Origin: an uncultured Aquimarina sp.
Lineage (GTDB): Bacteria > Bacteroidota > Bacteroidia > Flavobacteriales > Flavobacteriaceae
Length of the DNA: 64,000 bases
Direction: 5' to 3'
Assembly: GCA_947499005.1 (NCBI GenBank)
Contig: CANMML010000009.1
Span: 78,889-142,888, forward strand
Position numbers and translations under genes: made by a program. Each line of letters begins with the position of its first letter. Within the stretch, counting starts at the first letter, position 1. Below, one piece after another: positions 8,896 through 17,816 of this stretch. The notes under the pieces were generated by a model that searched no databases, had not been told where the DNA came from, and saw only the letters and a program-made list of their open reading frames with translations.

Positions 8896-11800
8896 CTAAA
8901 ACCGTTGCCCAAGTCCGATATTTGTTCTTACAATGTTTAAATCTCTATTCAAGGTTTGTCCATCCATGTCTAGGTCAATATTGTTATATCCAGGTACACC
9001 AATTGATCCTAGAATATCATTAGTATCGTCATTTAAAATCTGTCCATCTTCATTAATGTCACCAGAAATTATAGTGAAATTGTCTCCAACACTAGCCATA
9101 GCATTGGTACCACCCTCGACAAGATTAGTAGTACTTACAAAGTCTAAAGAAATAGGGGTGTTAGATAACGTTACAGGGTCTGCTGTTATAATACCTAAAT
9201 GGTTTCTGTGATTGATGGTGATGAAAAAATCACCCTGAAATCCAATAAAGTTTAATGGAGAAACACCATCCGTATCTACAATATCTCCATCACGTTGTAA
9301 TAAAGCGGATCTTGATTCCATAATAATGCTATTATCGTTAGGATCTCGCAGTTCTACAAAAACCCAATCTACAATGGCATCTGGTCCAGTAGTGTTTTCG
9401 AGAGCAATGGTATCATTTACTGCAAGTGCATCTTGATATGGACTGATGAAAGGAATTAACAATGAAGTTCTCAAATTATCACGCATCAAAGCGGTTTCGC
9501 CAGAGGTTGGATTGGTCGCAGCACCCTGTAAAAATACTTTTAGGGATACTATGCCGTCAAAATTCACCTCTGTGATAGACTTAAAACCAACCCACCCTGC
9601 ATTTTCGTAAGATTGAGAAGCTCCTGTAGGGATAAATAAATCGATATTGCTTTCATTTGAAAATGAATCATCATTAGTTCCTACAGCAACACTAGGTCCA
9701 GAGGGATTGAACGAAGTAACCGAAGTCAAAGGAGTACGATCAAAAGCTAGTTGTGCAATTTGAGTTACTTTGCCAGGGATTACAATCTCTGTAAACTCAT
9801 TTCTTTCAAAAGATCTAAAATTGATACTTTCTAAGCTGTTGGGAAGAGTCACGCTTTCTAAATCATTACTAGAAAAGCAACGTTGCGGTATTTGGGTTAT
9901 ACCTTCTGGGATCGCTACATCAGTAAGAGCGTTAGATCGAAATGCAATTTCACCTAATTGTCTTAAGGTGTTTGGAAAGATCACACTTGTTAATCCAGCA
10001 CTTTCAAAAGCACTATTGCCAATGGCAACAACACTAAATGTATTTGTGCCATCAGAAACAGAAGCAGGAATCGTTAAATCAGAGGATGGGGGAGTTCCTC
10101 CAACTAGTGTAACTTCTCCTGGACTAGTGGAAAAAATTTCATATTCAAGACCATCAACGATAAAATTTGAATCGATTGCTATTCCGTTTATCGAAGAGAA
10201 GAACTGATTCCAACCAGCTTCTGCATAGGATACTCCGCTACCGTTTGGTATGGTCAACGATTTGTTCTGTAATATTTCTCTAAATGCAGATGAATTTAAT
10301 ACAGGGGGTTGGGTATTGTTGGAAATTACAGCCGTTAGATTTACAGTATTTCTAAAAGCGGCAGCTTCTATTTCTTGAACGCTTGTTCCAATAGTTACAC
10401 TAGTTATATTATCATCTCTAAAAGCTTCTTGCCCGATTACTGTAACATTAAATATGATATTATTAATGGTAACAGTATCAGGAATAGTAATGTCACCAGA
10501 TGCATTGTTGCCGCTAACAAGCTTTGCTGTATTTGGATTTGCCGAAGTTACCTCATAGGTAAATCCATTATCATTGAATCTCGCTTCTAGTCTTGCAACT
10601 CCATTCACTAAAAAAAAGTTGTTGATCCATCCAGCAGCTTCATAAGAGCTTTCACTTCCATCAGGAATATTTAAGATTCGTATGGAAGCTCCTTCGCGAA
10701 AAACACTTGAACCCAAACTTGGTGCGTTAGCAGCATTAGAGGTAAACGTTACTAATGATCTAGTATTTCTGAAGGCACCATCGTTAATATTTGTAACGCT
10801 AGCAGGTATAACCACACTAGTAAGGTTATCATTCCTAAAAGCATTATTGCCTATATCGGTTACACTGAATGTAACATTATTAATAGTTACACTACTAGGA
10901 ATGTTTACAGCTCCATCAGCACCATTTCCATCAACTAATGATACTTCATTTGGATTTGCAGCAGTTACTCTATAAATGAATCCACCTTCTGTAAATTCTG
11001 CTCCTACTCTGGGAACTCCATTTATCAAAAAGAAGTTTCCTGACCAACCCGCAGCTTCATAAGAACTTTCACTACCATTAGGTATATTTAAGTTTCGGAT
11101 TTCGGGCCCTTCGCGAAATACACTTGAACCCAAACTTGGTGCGCTAGCAGCATTAGAAGTAACTGTTACTAATGATCTGTTGTTTCTAAAAGCCTCAGTA
11201 TTCATAGTAGTGATACTAGCAGGTATTACCACGCTGGTGAGATTGTCACTTCTAAAAGCATTAGTACCTATCTCGGTTACATTAAATGTGATATTGTTAA
11301 CGGTTACACTACTAGGAATGTTTATGGCTCCATCAGCATCATTTCCATTAATAAGTGAGACTTCATTGGGATTTGCAGCAATCACGTTATAACTGAATCC
11401 CCCTTCTGTAAATTGTGCTCCCACTCTAGGAACGCCATTCGTTGAAAAGAAATTGTTGGTCCAACCAGAGGCTCCATAAGAGCTTTCACTGCCATTGGGT
11501 ACCATTAAGGTTCGGATTGCAGCTCCTTCACGAAATGCATTTGTAGCCAAGCTTGGTGCATTCGCAGCATTGGATGTAACACTTACTAATGATCTCGTAC
11601 CTCTAAAGGCATCAGCATTAATAGTAGTGATACTAGTAGGTATAACCAAGCTAGTGAGGTCGTTATTCCTAAAAGCCTGACTACCTACTGCAGTTACACT
11701 AAATGTAATATTATCGTTTGTTACACTACTCGGAATGTTTACAGCTCCTTGTGCATTATTGCCATTACTAAGTGATACTTCATTTGGACTTGTTGAGATA

Positions 11801-12531
11801 ACTCGATAAGTAAATCCATCTCCTGCTACAAATTCGGCGACACCAACGTTAATAGTTCCATTTACAGAAAAGAAACCCGTCCATCCAGCCGTTTCATAAG
11901 CAGCAGGTTCTGTAGTGTTAGGTACAGTTAAAGCAATCCTTCTTCTTATATCCCCAAAAGGATCCCTAATACCTGAAATTACAGCAGGATTAGTATTATT
12001 AGAAATAACTTCAACTAAGTTTGGATTACCTCTAAAAACATCTCTTTCAATGGTACTTACTGAATTTCCTAGACGAACACTTGTCAATTGATTATCACCA
12101 AAAGCAAATATTTGTAATGTGGTTACCGAGTCAGGGATTACAATACTTGTCAGTTGATTCCCTCTAAAAGCATCATTACCAATAGTGATTACCGAATTGG
12201 GTATCGTAACATTTGTCAATTGATTATCGCGAAACGCACTTCTACCAATCAGCGTTACTGAATTGGGTATACTAACACTGGTTACACCATCATTTCTAAA
12301 AGCATCGTTAACAATGGTAGTTACTGTAAAGTCAGTTCCGTTATTAGTAACGGTATTAGGAATGATTAAAGGATTTGTAAAGGTTCCACCTGTAACTTCT
12401 ACTTCATTCGGGTTGGTAGAAATTATATTGTAATTCAATCCATCAACGGTAAAAGTTTGCCCAAAACCTATACTCGAAACCAGCAGGAGTAGAAGTAGGA
12501 GAAATAGATTTTTTAGCCGTTTTGTTTTCAT
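8896..12531 (-). CDS. large secreted BspA-type leucine-rich-repeat protein with dockerin-like C-terminus
   Basis: 1211 residues with a signal peptide (MKTKRLKNLFLLLLLLLVSSIGFG-Q). The body is built of BspA/LRR_5 repeats (FRNDNLTSVVIPASVT, NAFRSDNLTSVVIP) arranged in about six superunits, each opening FTxGGFxYxVxxxNPNEVSL and ending SESSYEAAGWxxNFF. At DNA level these recur with a 417-bp period. After about residue 1000 comes a module common in Bacteroidota surface proteins (VDWVFVELRD, ALLQRDGDIV, INHRNHLGIIT). The last 55 residues hold two calcium-loop motifs, DINEDGQILNDD and DLDMDGQTLNRD, as in type I dockerins. No Por tail is present. BspA-type proteins usually act in adhesion or surface binding. 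The promoter is the shared element at 12597-12663. Confidence 0.88.
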   Translation of the reverse strand: MKTKRLKNLFLLLLLLLVSSIGFGQTFTVDGLNYNIISTNPNEVEVTGGTFTNPLIIPNTVTNNGTDFTVTTIVNDAFRNDGVTSVSIPNSVTLIGRSAFRDNQLTNVTIPNSVITIGNDAFRGNQLTSIVIPDSVTTLQIFAFGDNQLTSVRLGNSVSTIERDVFRGNPNLVEVISNNTNPAVISGIRDPFGDIRRRIALTVPNTTEPAAYETAGWTGFFSVNGTINVGVAEFVAGDGFTYRVISTSPNEVSLSNGNNAQGAVNIPSSVTNDNITFSVTAVGSQAFRNNDLTSLVIPTSITTINADAFRGTRSLVSVTSNAANAPSLATNAFREGAAIRTLMVPNGSESSYGASGWTNNFFSTNGVPRVGAQFTEGGFSYNVIAANPNEVSLINGNDADGAINIPSSVTVNNITFNVTEIGTNAFRSDNLTSVVIPASITTMNTEAFRNNRSLVTVTSNAASAPSLGSSVFREGPEIRNLNIPNGSESSYEAAGWSGNFFLINGVPRVGAEFTEGGFIYRVTAANPNEVSLVDGNGADGAVNIPSSVTINNVTFSVTDIGNNAFRNDNLTSVVIPASVTNINDGAFRNTRSLVTFTSNAANAPSLGSSVFREGASIRILNIPDGSESSYEAAGWINNFFLVNGVARLEARFNDNGFTYEVTSANPNTAKLVSGNNASGDITIPDTVTINNIIFNVTVIGQEAFRDDNITSVTIGTSVQEIEAAAFRNTVNLTAVISNNTQPPVLNSSAFREILQNKSLTIPNGSGVSYAEAGWNQFFSSINGIAIDSNFIVDGLEYEIFSTSPGEVTLVGGTPPSSDLTIPASVSDGTNTFSVVAIGNSAFESAGLTSVIFPNTLRQLGEIAFRSNALTDVAIPEGITQIPQRCFSSNDLESVTLPNSLESINFRSFERNEFTEIVIPGKVTQIAQLAFDRTPLTSVTSFNPSGPSVAVGTNDDSFSNESNIDLFIPTGASQSYENAGWVGFKSITEVNFDGIVSLKVFLQGAATNPTSGETALMRDNLRTSLLIPFISPYQDALAVNDTIALENTTGPDAIVDWVFVELRDPNDNSIIMESRSALLQRDGDIVDTDGVSPLNFIGFQGDFFITINHRNHLGIITADPVTLSNTPISLDFVSTTNLVEGGTNAMASVGDNFTIISGDINEDGQILNDDTNDILGSIGVPGYNNIDLDMDGQTLNRDLNIVRTNIGLGQRF

Positions 12532-12596
12532 TTCAATTTAGTTTTAGTTGAAAATGTTTGTTTCGTTTTGTTAGGACAATAGTACTTTGAATCTCT

Positions 12597-12663
12597 CGCG
12601 TGTACTATAAATACTATATGAGGGAGATAAATCGGTTGGTAAAAGGGAAAAAATGAGGTTGAA
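12597..12663 (-). promoter_or_regulatory. Shared promoter element: 16-bp box plus paired direct repeats, upstream of LRR gene 1
   Basis: On the minus strand: a distal repeat TTCAACCTCATTTT (12650-12663), a proximal repeat TTTTACCAACCGATTT (12629-12644) one 20-bp period closer, then the box AGTATTTATAGTACA (12601-12615) followed by CGCG. The box lies 70-85 bp before the ATG at 12531. Near-identical arrays occur at 15314-15380 and 17509-17572 with the same 39-40 bp box-to-repeat distance. It looks like an activator-dependent promoter; the regulator is inferred to be of LytTR type. Confidence 0.7.
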
Positions 12664-12762
12664 AATTTAGGTTCTTCGTTATCAGTTTTCCGTTTCCTAT
12701 ATTGCTTCCTGAGTCTCTGACTCCTGTTTCTTTGTTCTTCGTTCTTTACTCTAGTCTCTATT

Positions 12763-15249
12763 TTAAAACCGTTGCCCAAGACCAATATTTGTTCTAACTA
12801 TGTTTAAATCTCTATTTAAGGTTTGTCCATCCATATCTAGGTCAATATTGTTATAGCCAGGTACACCGATTGACCCTAGAATATCATTAGTATCATCATT
12901 TAAAATCTGTCCATCTTCATTAGTATCACCCGATATCATGGTGAAACCTTCGCCAATGACAGCCATCGCATTTTCACCACCCTCAACAAGATCAGTAGTA
13001 CTCACAAAGTCTAAAAGGGTAGTGGTGCTGGATAATGATATAGGGTTAGCAGTAATTATACCTAAGTGATTACGATGATTGATGGTTATAAAATAGTCTC
13101 CAGGGGTAATAGCAAAACTTAGGATTGTGCCATCTATATTTACAATATCACCATCGCGTTGTAACAAAGCCGATTTACTGGCAACCACAATAGTGCTATC
13201 ATTAGCATCACGAAGCTCTATGAATACCCAATCGACACAGTCATTTTCTGGATTTAAGTTTTGTTGACCATCCATAATTTCTCCTACAGTAGCACTATCA
13301 CTATATGGGCTAGTTGTTGGTATTAAATTAGCTACACGAAGATCATCTCGCATTAAAGTAGTTTCCCCTTGATTAGGGTTGATGGTTGCGCCTTGCAAGA
13401 ATACTCTAGGTGTTAAGCTTACAGCTAAGGAAATCTCAGTAATCGATTTAAAACCTGACCAACCACCATTTAGATAAGCATCTACACTTCCTATGGGCAC
13501 TTTTAGGTCGGTATTTTCTCGATTACGAAGATTTTCACGAACAAGGATAGGCGGATTAGGATTAAAAGAAATGATTTCTCCTATTTCACTATTCCCGAAA
13601 ACATCCCTTTGCAAGCTTTCAATAGTATTAGGAAGTGTTATGCGATTAAAGTTGGTGTTTTGAAAAGTGGGTTCTGCGATTGAAGAGACTTGGAATGTAG
13701 TACCTAAATTATTTACTAATTCAGGAATCACTAAGTTATCGGTTACGGTTCCTCCAGTAAATTCAACTCGGTTGGGGTTATTTCCTATCGTTCTGTAATT
13801 AAATCCATCTACTGTAAAAGTGATACCAATATTGGGCGTGTTATTTATACTAAAAAAACCATTCCACCCTCCATTTATATACCCTTCTTCACTACCTGTA
13901 GGTACCGTTACTTTCACAGTACTTTTGTTTCGGAAATTATCACGAACTAGTATAGGCGGATTAGGATTCAAAGAAATGATTTCACCTATTTCGCCAGCTC
14001 GAAAAGCATTTCTTTGTATACTTTCAATTGTATTGGGAAGGGTTATACTATTAAAGTCAGTGTTTTGAAGAGTTTGTTCTGCAATTCTAGTGACTTGAAA
14101 TGTAGTGCCTAAATTAGTTACTGATTCAGGTATAACTAAGTTATTGGTTACAGTTCCTCCAGTAAATTCAACTCGGTTGGGGTTATTTCCTATCGTTCTG
14201 TAATTGAATCCATCTACACTAAAGCGTACTCCAATATTAGGGGTGTTATTTATACTAAAAAAACCATTCCATCCCCCATTTATATATCCTTCTTCACTAC
14301 CTGGGGGTACCGTTACTTGAATGTTATTTTTGTTATCAAAATTATCTCTAACTAGAGTAGGTGGGTTAGGATTCAAAGAAATAATCTCCCCTATTTCACC
14401 AGTTCGAAAAGCATTTCTTTGTATACTTTCAATCGTATTAGGAAGTGTTATACTATTAAAGTCAGTGTTTCGAAAAGCGTTTTGACCAATGCCATTGACT
14501 TGAAAGGTGATGCCTTTTATAATAGTTGATGCAGGGATGATTAAATTTTGGACAATGGTTCCTCCTCTAACCTCTACCGTATTGGGGTTAAAATTTGTAG
14601 TACGGTAATTAATACCATCAACTGTAAAATCTCCACCAGTACTTGTTAAGTTTCCATTAATGCTAAAGAAATTCCACCCATTTGCCACATAGGTTGCTTC
14701 ACTTCCGTTAGGTACAATAAGATCCAGCGTATTTGGTCTTTGAAAAGCAGAAAAAGCAGGTTCAAGGACAGGTGGGTTAATACTATTGGAGGTAACGGTA
14801 TTCAAAGGATTTCCCGCAAAAGAAAGAGTACCTAAATTAGTTATACTACTCGGGAGTGTAATATTAGTGAGATCATTATCTCTAAACGCTGAGCTTCCTA
14901 TCACACTTATCCCCTCAGAAAGATTAAGGTCACTTATATTATTATTAAAAAAAGCAAAGGTATTTATTCGTATTACAGTATTGGGTATAGTAACGGATGT
15001 AATTTCATTACTACCAAAGGAATTACTACCTAATTCAGTAACACTATAAGTTTCATTTTGGAAAGTTATACTAGATGGAATTACGATCACTCCACTATTT
15101 GTATTATCAGTAATCCTAACCGTATTTGGGTTTTCTCCTGTTACTGAAAAGCTAAATCCGTCGACTGTAAATGTTTGAGCAAAGCTTACCATAGAAGCCA
15201 ACAAAAACATAAATTGGAAGATTCGATTTTTAAGTTGTTTTGTTTTCAT
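12763..15249 (-). CDS. second BspA-type leucine-rich-repeat protein with dockerin-like C-terminus
   Basis: 828 residues, paralogous to the gene at 8896-12531. Signal peptide MKTKQLKNRIFQFMFLLASMVSFA-Q; LRR_5-type superunits recur with a 405-bp (135-residue) period, opening with FTVDGFNYRTIGNNPNRVEF and ending GSEEGYINGGWNGFFSINN. The same C-terminal module follows (VDWVFIELRD, ALLQRDGDIV, INHRNHLGIIT). The final segment from NEDGQILNDDTNDILG to the last residue is identical in the two proteins although the LRR parts differ clearly. The shared module therefore looks functionally constrained or homogenised. Promoter at 15314-15380. Confidence 0.88.
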   Translation of the reverse strand: MKTKQLKNRIFQFMFLLASMVSFAQTFTVDGFSFSVTGENPNTVRITDNTNSGVIVIPSSITFQNETYSVTELGSNSFGSNEITSVTIPNTVIRINTFAFFNNNISDLNLSEGISVIGSSAFRDNDLTNITLPSSITNLGTLSFAGNPLNTVTSNSINPPVLEPAFSAFQRPNTLDLIVPNGSEATYVANGWNFFSINGNLTSTGGDFTVDGINYRTTNFNPNTVEVRGGTIVQNLIIPASTIIKGITFQVNGIGQNAFRNTDFNSITLPNTIESIQRNAFRTGEIGEIISLNPNPPTLVRDNFDNKNNIQVTVPPGSEEGYINGGWNGFFSINNTPNIGVRFSVDGFNYRTIGNNPNRVEFTGGTVTNNLVIPESVTNLGTTFQVTRIAEQTLQNTDFNSITLPNTIESIQRNAFRAGEIGEIISLNPNPPILVRDNFRNKSTVKVTVPTGSEEGYINGGWNGFFSINNTPNIGITFTVDGFNYRTIGNNPNRVEFTGGTVTDNLVIPELVNNLGTTFQVSSIAEPTFQNTNFNRITLPNTIESLQRDVFGNSEIGEIISFNPNPPILVRENLRNRENTDLKVPIGSVDAYLNGGWSGFKSITEISLAVSLTPRVFLQGATINPNQGETTLMRDDLRVANLIPTTSPYSDSATVGEIMDGQQNLNPENDCVDWVFIELRDANDSTIVVASKSALLQRDGDIVNIDGTILSFAITPGDYFITINHRNHLGIITANPISLSSTTTLLDFVSTTDLVEGGENAMAVIGEGFTMISGDTNEDGQILNDDTNDILGSIGVPGYNNIDLDMDGQTLNRDLNIVRTNIGLGQRF

Positions 15250-15313
15250 TTCGAATTAGGTTAATGTGAAAAGTTCGTTTTGTTTTGTTATTGCAATAGT
15301 AGGTTCATCTTCT

Positions 15314-15380
15314 CGCGTATACTATAAATACTGTGTTAGCAAGAGGTTTTGGGGTGTGAAAGGGAAAAAAATGAGTTGAA
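15314..15380 (-). promoter_or_regulatory. Shared promoter element upstream of LRR gene 2
   Basis: Minus strand: distal repeat TTCAACTCATTTT (15368-15380), proximal repeat TTCACACCCCAAAA (15347-15360), then AGTATTTATAGTATACGCG (15314-15332). The box is 65-83 bp before the ATG at 15249. Same layout as at 12597 and 17509. Confidence 0.72.
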
Positions 15381-15400
15381 AAAAGGGGAGTTCATTGTCA

Positions 15401-15439
15401 TTGGTTGTCAGTTATCAGTTGTCGGTTGTCGGTTGTCGG
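15401..15439. repeat. GTTGTCG/GTTGTCA heptamer array
   Basis: Five adjoining 7-bp units: GTTGTCA, GTTATCA, then three of GTTGTCG. Related to the arrays at 3751-3780 and 63934-64000. Confidence 0.75.
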
Positions 15440-15943
15440 AAGGTTCATAGTTCTTGGTTTATAGCTTTTAGAAGTATTTATCTATATTCTCACTCCTCAT
15501 CCCGATGGCTATCAGGACATACATCTAAACAATAGATATATTCACAAAAATATTTGGGTATTAAGCCAGCAGGATAGCCCGATAGGACAAAGATGTAAGC
15601 GGGTAGGACATTTTGAATAATGTCTTGTAGGAATTCTTAATAAGTCCCTTATTTAAAGGGTAATGGCGAGTTGTATTAAGAAAACTTTAAGCCCAATCAT
15701 CAGAAATGAAACTGTTTTAAAGGCATGTACTTCGGTGAAACGCTTTTTTGTAGGATTAATGTTTGTGTTATCGTAGAGATTCTGATATAAAGGATACATC
15801 TTTATAAGTGCGATTCTGAAATTGCGTATATCAATTTACATTTCAAATGATCGAAATAATTAGATCCTCATAATTGATCTAATACCCATATAGACATAGG
15901 CTAAACCCATAGAACAAGTAGCTCTAGGTAGTAAAAAAGTACT
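15440..15943. other. Gene-free stretch with decayed repeats
   Basis: No convincing open frame, RNA gene or promoter was seen. Short degenerate repeats occur, such as GGATAGCCCGATAGGACA near 15570 with related AGGACAT strings nearby (15506, 15607), of the kind found between flavobacterial genes. The stretch continues into the palindrome array that starts at 15946. Confidence 0.4.
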
Positions 15944-15945
15944 AC

Positions 15946-16200
15946 AACCCCTTACCGGAAGTGAAAATACCCCATTGATGTAAGGGGTTTTATAGCAAAG
16001 TATAAGGGGAGTACCCCTTGATAACATAGGGTATTTTTATTTTGTATATGGGGTATCCCCCTTGTATTTAGAGGTAAGAAGTACTTATTTAAATGATAAA
16101 ACTACTTCGGTAATGAGTTATTAGTAGTTTTGGAAGGGGTGTACCCCTTAACGGTATGGGGTATTAGTTTTTAATTTGGGCGAACCCCCTTGCTTTTATG
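15946..16200. repeat. Palindrome array CCCCTT-N6-ATRGGGTATT with 130-bp duplication
   Basis: Two 16-bp palindromes AAGGGG-NGTA-CCCCTT lie at 16004-16019 and 16134-16149, exactly 130 bp apart. Each is followed 6 bp later by ATRGGGTATT, making a 30-bp direct repeat (16004-16033 and 16134-16163). A third copy of CCCCTT-N6-ATGGGGTATT lies inverted at about 15966-15987, inside a 10-bp inverted repeat (AACCCCTTAC 15946-15955 with 15980-15989). A further pair, GGG-N3-4-CCCCCTTG (16050-16063, 16178-16191), recurs 128 bp apart. So a roughly 130-bp segment was duplicated and only the palindromic parts stayed conserved. TACCCCT-type half-sites resemble targets of NarL/LuxR-type helix-turn-helix regulators; the function is unknown. 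Confidence 0.75.
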
Positions 16201-16278
16201 TGAAGACTTTAGTGTTTTGTATGCTTTTTGATTAACTCCGCCAAAGGGTGTTATATACCAAGGTGTGCCTTGAAATTT

Positions 16279-16318
16279 AAATGGCTTAAAGCTTATTGCC
16301 TATAGCTTAGAGCCATTT
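16279..16318 (-). terminator. Possible hairpin downstream of the AraC-type gene
   Basis: AAATGGCT (16279-16286) pairs with 16311-16318, and AAGCT (16289-16293) pairs with AGCTT (16304-16308), with a small internal mismatch. On the minus strand it is followed by only a weak T/A-rich run. It lies 70 bp past the stop codon at 16389, so it may end that transcript. Confidence 0.4.
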
Positions 16319-16388
16319 TAAGATGAAGAGAAAACTTCAGTTGACTTAAGTCGAAATCAAAATCCTTCGAGCTTCTTTAGAAAGTAAT

Positions 16389-17465
16389 TTAGTTCTTCGA
16401 AAAAACAATAGTAGAAGGTAAAGCTCCATTTACGGTTTCAAAGGCTTTAGAAAATTTACTGCGGCTGTCATACCCAAATAATTGTGCTACTTCTTTTACT
16501 TGATATGCACCACTTTCCAATAATTCTTTTGCGATATGCATTTGCTTCTGTCTGAAATAGGAAAAAATTCCCATGCCATAAGCGGCTTTAAAATCACTCT
16601 TTAGTTTGGTGGGTGAGACGGAGAATTTTTCACTCAATAATTCAATCCCCATAAACTTGTTTTGAATATTTTCTGAAAGATAGAATTCAACCTTATTTAC
16701 ACGAAGGATGTCTTTTTTGTTGAGGGTTGCATAATTTTTAAAGATATTTTGGGGGTCGTAGGTTCTGATAAATGTAGAAATCAATTCCAGTGTTTTTAGT
16801 TTTAACTGTAATGGATTTTGAGATCCCTCTTCAATCAAAGTCTGTTGAAGCGCTTTTGCCATATTGGATAATTCTATGGCATTATCAGGCCAAACCACGA
16901 ATTCTTCGTTACTTTCAAAAAAGGATTTTACCTTGGAAGTATGGTAAGCACGATCACTTTTGATAAAGTCATTTAACCATTTTTTATTGAAGTAAATAAG
17001 TATGCTATCTGCACTCGAATTTTTAGCATAAGTCGTAAAGGATAAAAATTCAGGTTTGGTCAAAATCCATTTTTTATTCGAAAAAGCCAAAGACTTCATG
17101 GTAATGCTAGTCTCTTTTGACGCATTTGAAAAAGTATTAAAACTTAACGTATAATAATCATTAGGGACTTCTTCGTTAATCACTTGGTGATAGCATACAT
17201 TCACCTTTAATTCCATTTTGGCGTCCATAAGCGCTAGTCCATCTTCCAAAAAAGCGAATTGTACTCTTGCCTTATTAAAGGGAGAATCAGTCGTAACGAC
17301 ATTTTTGGCTTCATCGAATTTGCAAAACAGCATTTTTTTAAAACTCTCCATCATCAACCTAGGGGAATTTGCTACATAATTCAAATGATAAAATCCATCA
17401 CTATATTTAAAGAAAAGATGTTGATTCTTTTTAAACCATTTATTGATAATTCTAGCTATTGACAT
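16389..17465 (-). CDS. AraC-family transcriptional regulator
   Basis: 358 residues from ATG 17465. The C-terminal 100 residues form an AraC/XylS-type double helix-turn-helix: LLSEKFSVSPTKLKSDFKAAYG for the first and KEVAQLFGYDSRSKFSKAFETVNGALP for the second, with the typical GYxSxSKFSKAF signature. The N-terminal 250 residues are not a recognised sensor domain and show no membrane segment. The gene carries the same upstream element as the two LRR genes, so it appears to belong to their regulon, perhaps as a secondary regulator. Its targets are unknown. Confidence 0.9.
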   Translation of the reverse strand: MSIARIINKWFKKNQHLFFKYSDGFYHLNYVANSPRLMMESFKKMLFCKFDEAKNVVTTDSPFNKARVQFAFLEDGLALMDAKMELKVNVCYHQVINEEVPNDYYTLSFNTFSNASKETSITMKSLAFSNKKWILTKPEFLSFTTYAKNSSADSILIYFNKKWLNDFIKSDRAYHTSKVKSFFESNEEFVVWPDNAIELSNMAKALQQTLIEEGSQNPLQLKLKTLELISTFIRTYDPQNIFKNYATLNKKDILRVNKVEFYLSENIQNKFMGIELLSEKFSVSPTKLKSDFKAAYGMGIFSYFRQKQMHIAKELLESGAYQVKEVAQLFGYDSRSKFSKAFETVNGALPSTIVFSKN

Positions 17466-17508
17466 ATATCTGTTATTTCTAATAGCAATATTAAAGGCAA
17501 CAAATTCC

Positions 17509-17572
17509 GTATACTATAAATACTAGTCGAGTAGGTGTAAAGTGGAGGTAAAGAGGAAAAAAATGAGGTGAA
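17509..17572 (-). promoter_or_regulatory. Shared promoter element upstream of the AraC-type gene
   Basis: Minus strand: distal repeat TTCACCTCATTTT (17560-17572), proximal repeat TTTACCTCCACTTT (17539-17552), 20 bp apart, then AGTATTTATAGTATAC (17509-17524), 44-59 bp before the ATG at 17465. This is the clearest copy of the element. Confidence 0.75.
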
Positions 17573-17589
17573 AAAATGAGATGTTTTCG

Positions 17590-17755
17590 GAATCTATGTG
17601 TTATTGGATCGATATTTTCAAGTTGACTGTCATTCCCTGGATTCTGATAAGAATCATAAGGGAATCTCTAGATGAATAGTATAAATAAATCAATTAGTAT
17701 TTACTAATTCTTCTGTGAGGCGGATTTCCGACTCTGCGAGAATGACGTTATATTA
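17590..17755. repeat. Dispersed hairpin repeats in the 17.5-17.8 kb gap
   Basis: Holds a nested inverted repeat: ATTCCCT (17632-17638) with AGGGAAT (17659-17665), and inside it GATTCT-GATA-AGAATC. About 45 bp further on is a GCGGATTTCCGACTCTGCGA segment ending in GAGAATGACG. Both are typical short dispersed repeats. No gene was seen in this 351-bp gap besides the promoter element at 17509. Confidence 0.55.
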
Positions 17756-17816
17756 TATACCCATTGTACATTTTAGGAAAAGAATATACAATGGGTATAA
17801 AAAGAACTAGCACTTT

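Noticed and set aside
9770..11680. Series of plus-strand frames of 60-145 residues
   Set aside because: Antisense shadows of the LRR repeats; their mutual similarity only reflects the 417-bp repeat of the real gene.
12528..12785. 85-residue open frame between the two LRR genes
   Set aside because: It overlaps the end of one gene and the start of the other and runs across the promoter element; low-complexity Lys/Arg-rich sequence.
8896..15249. Possible CRISPR or mobile element from the long internal repeats
   Set aside because: Repeats are in frame, 405 or 417 bp long and encode protein superunits.
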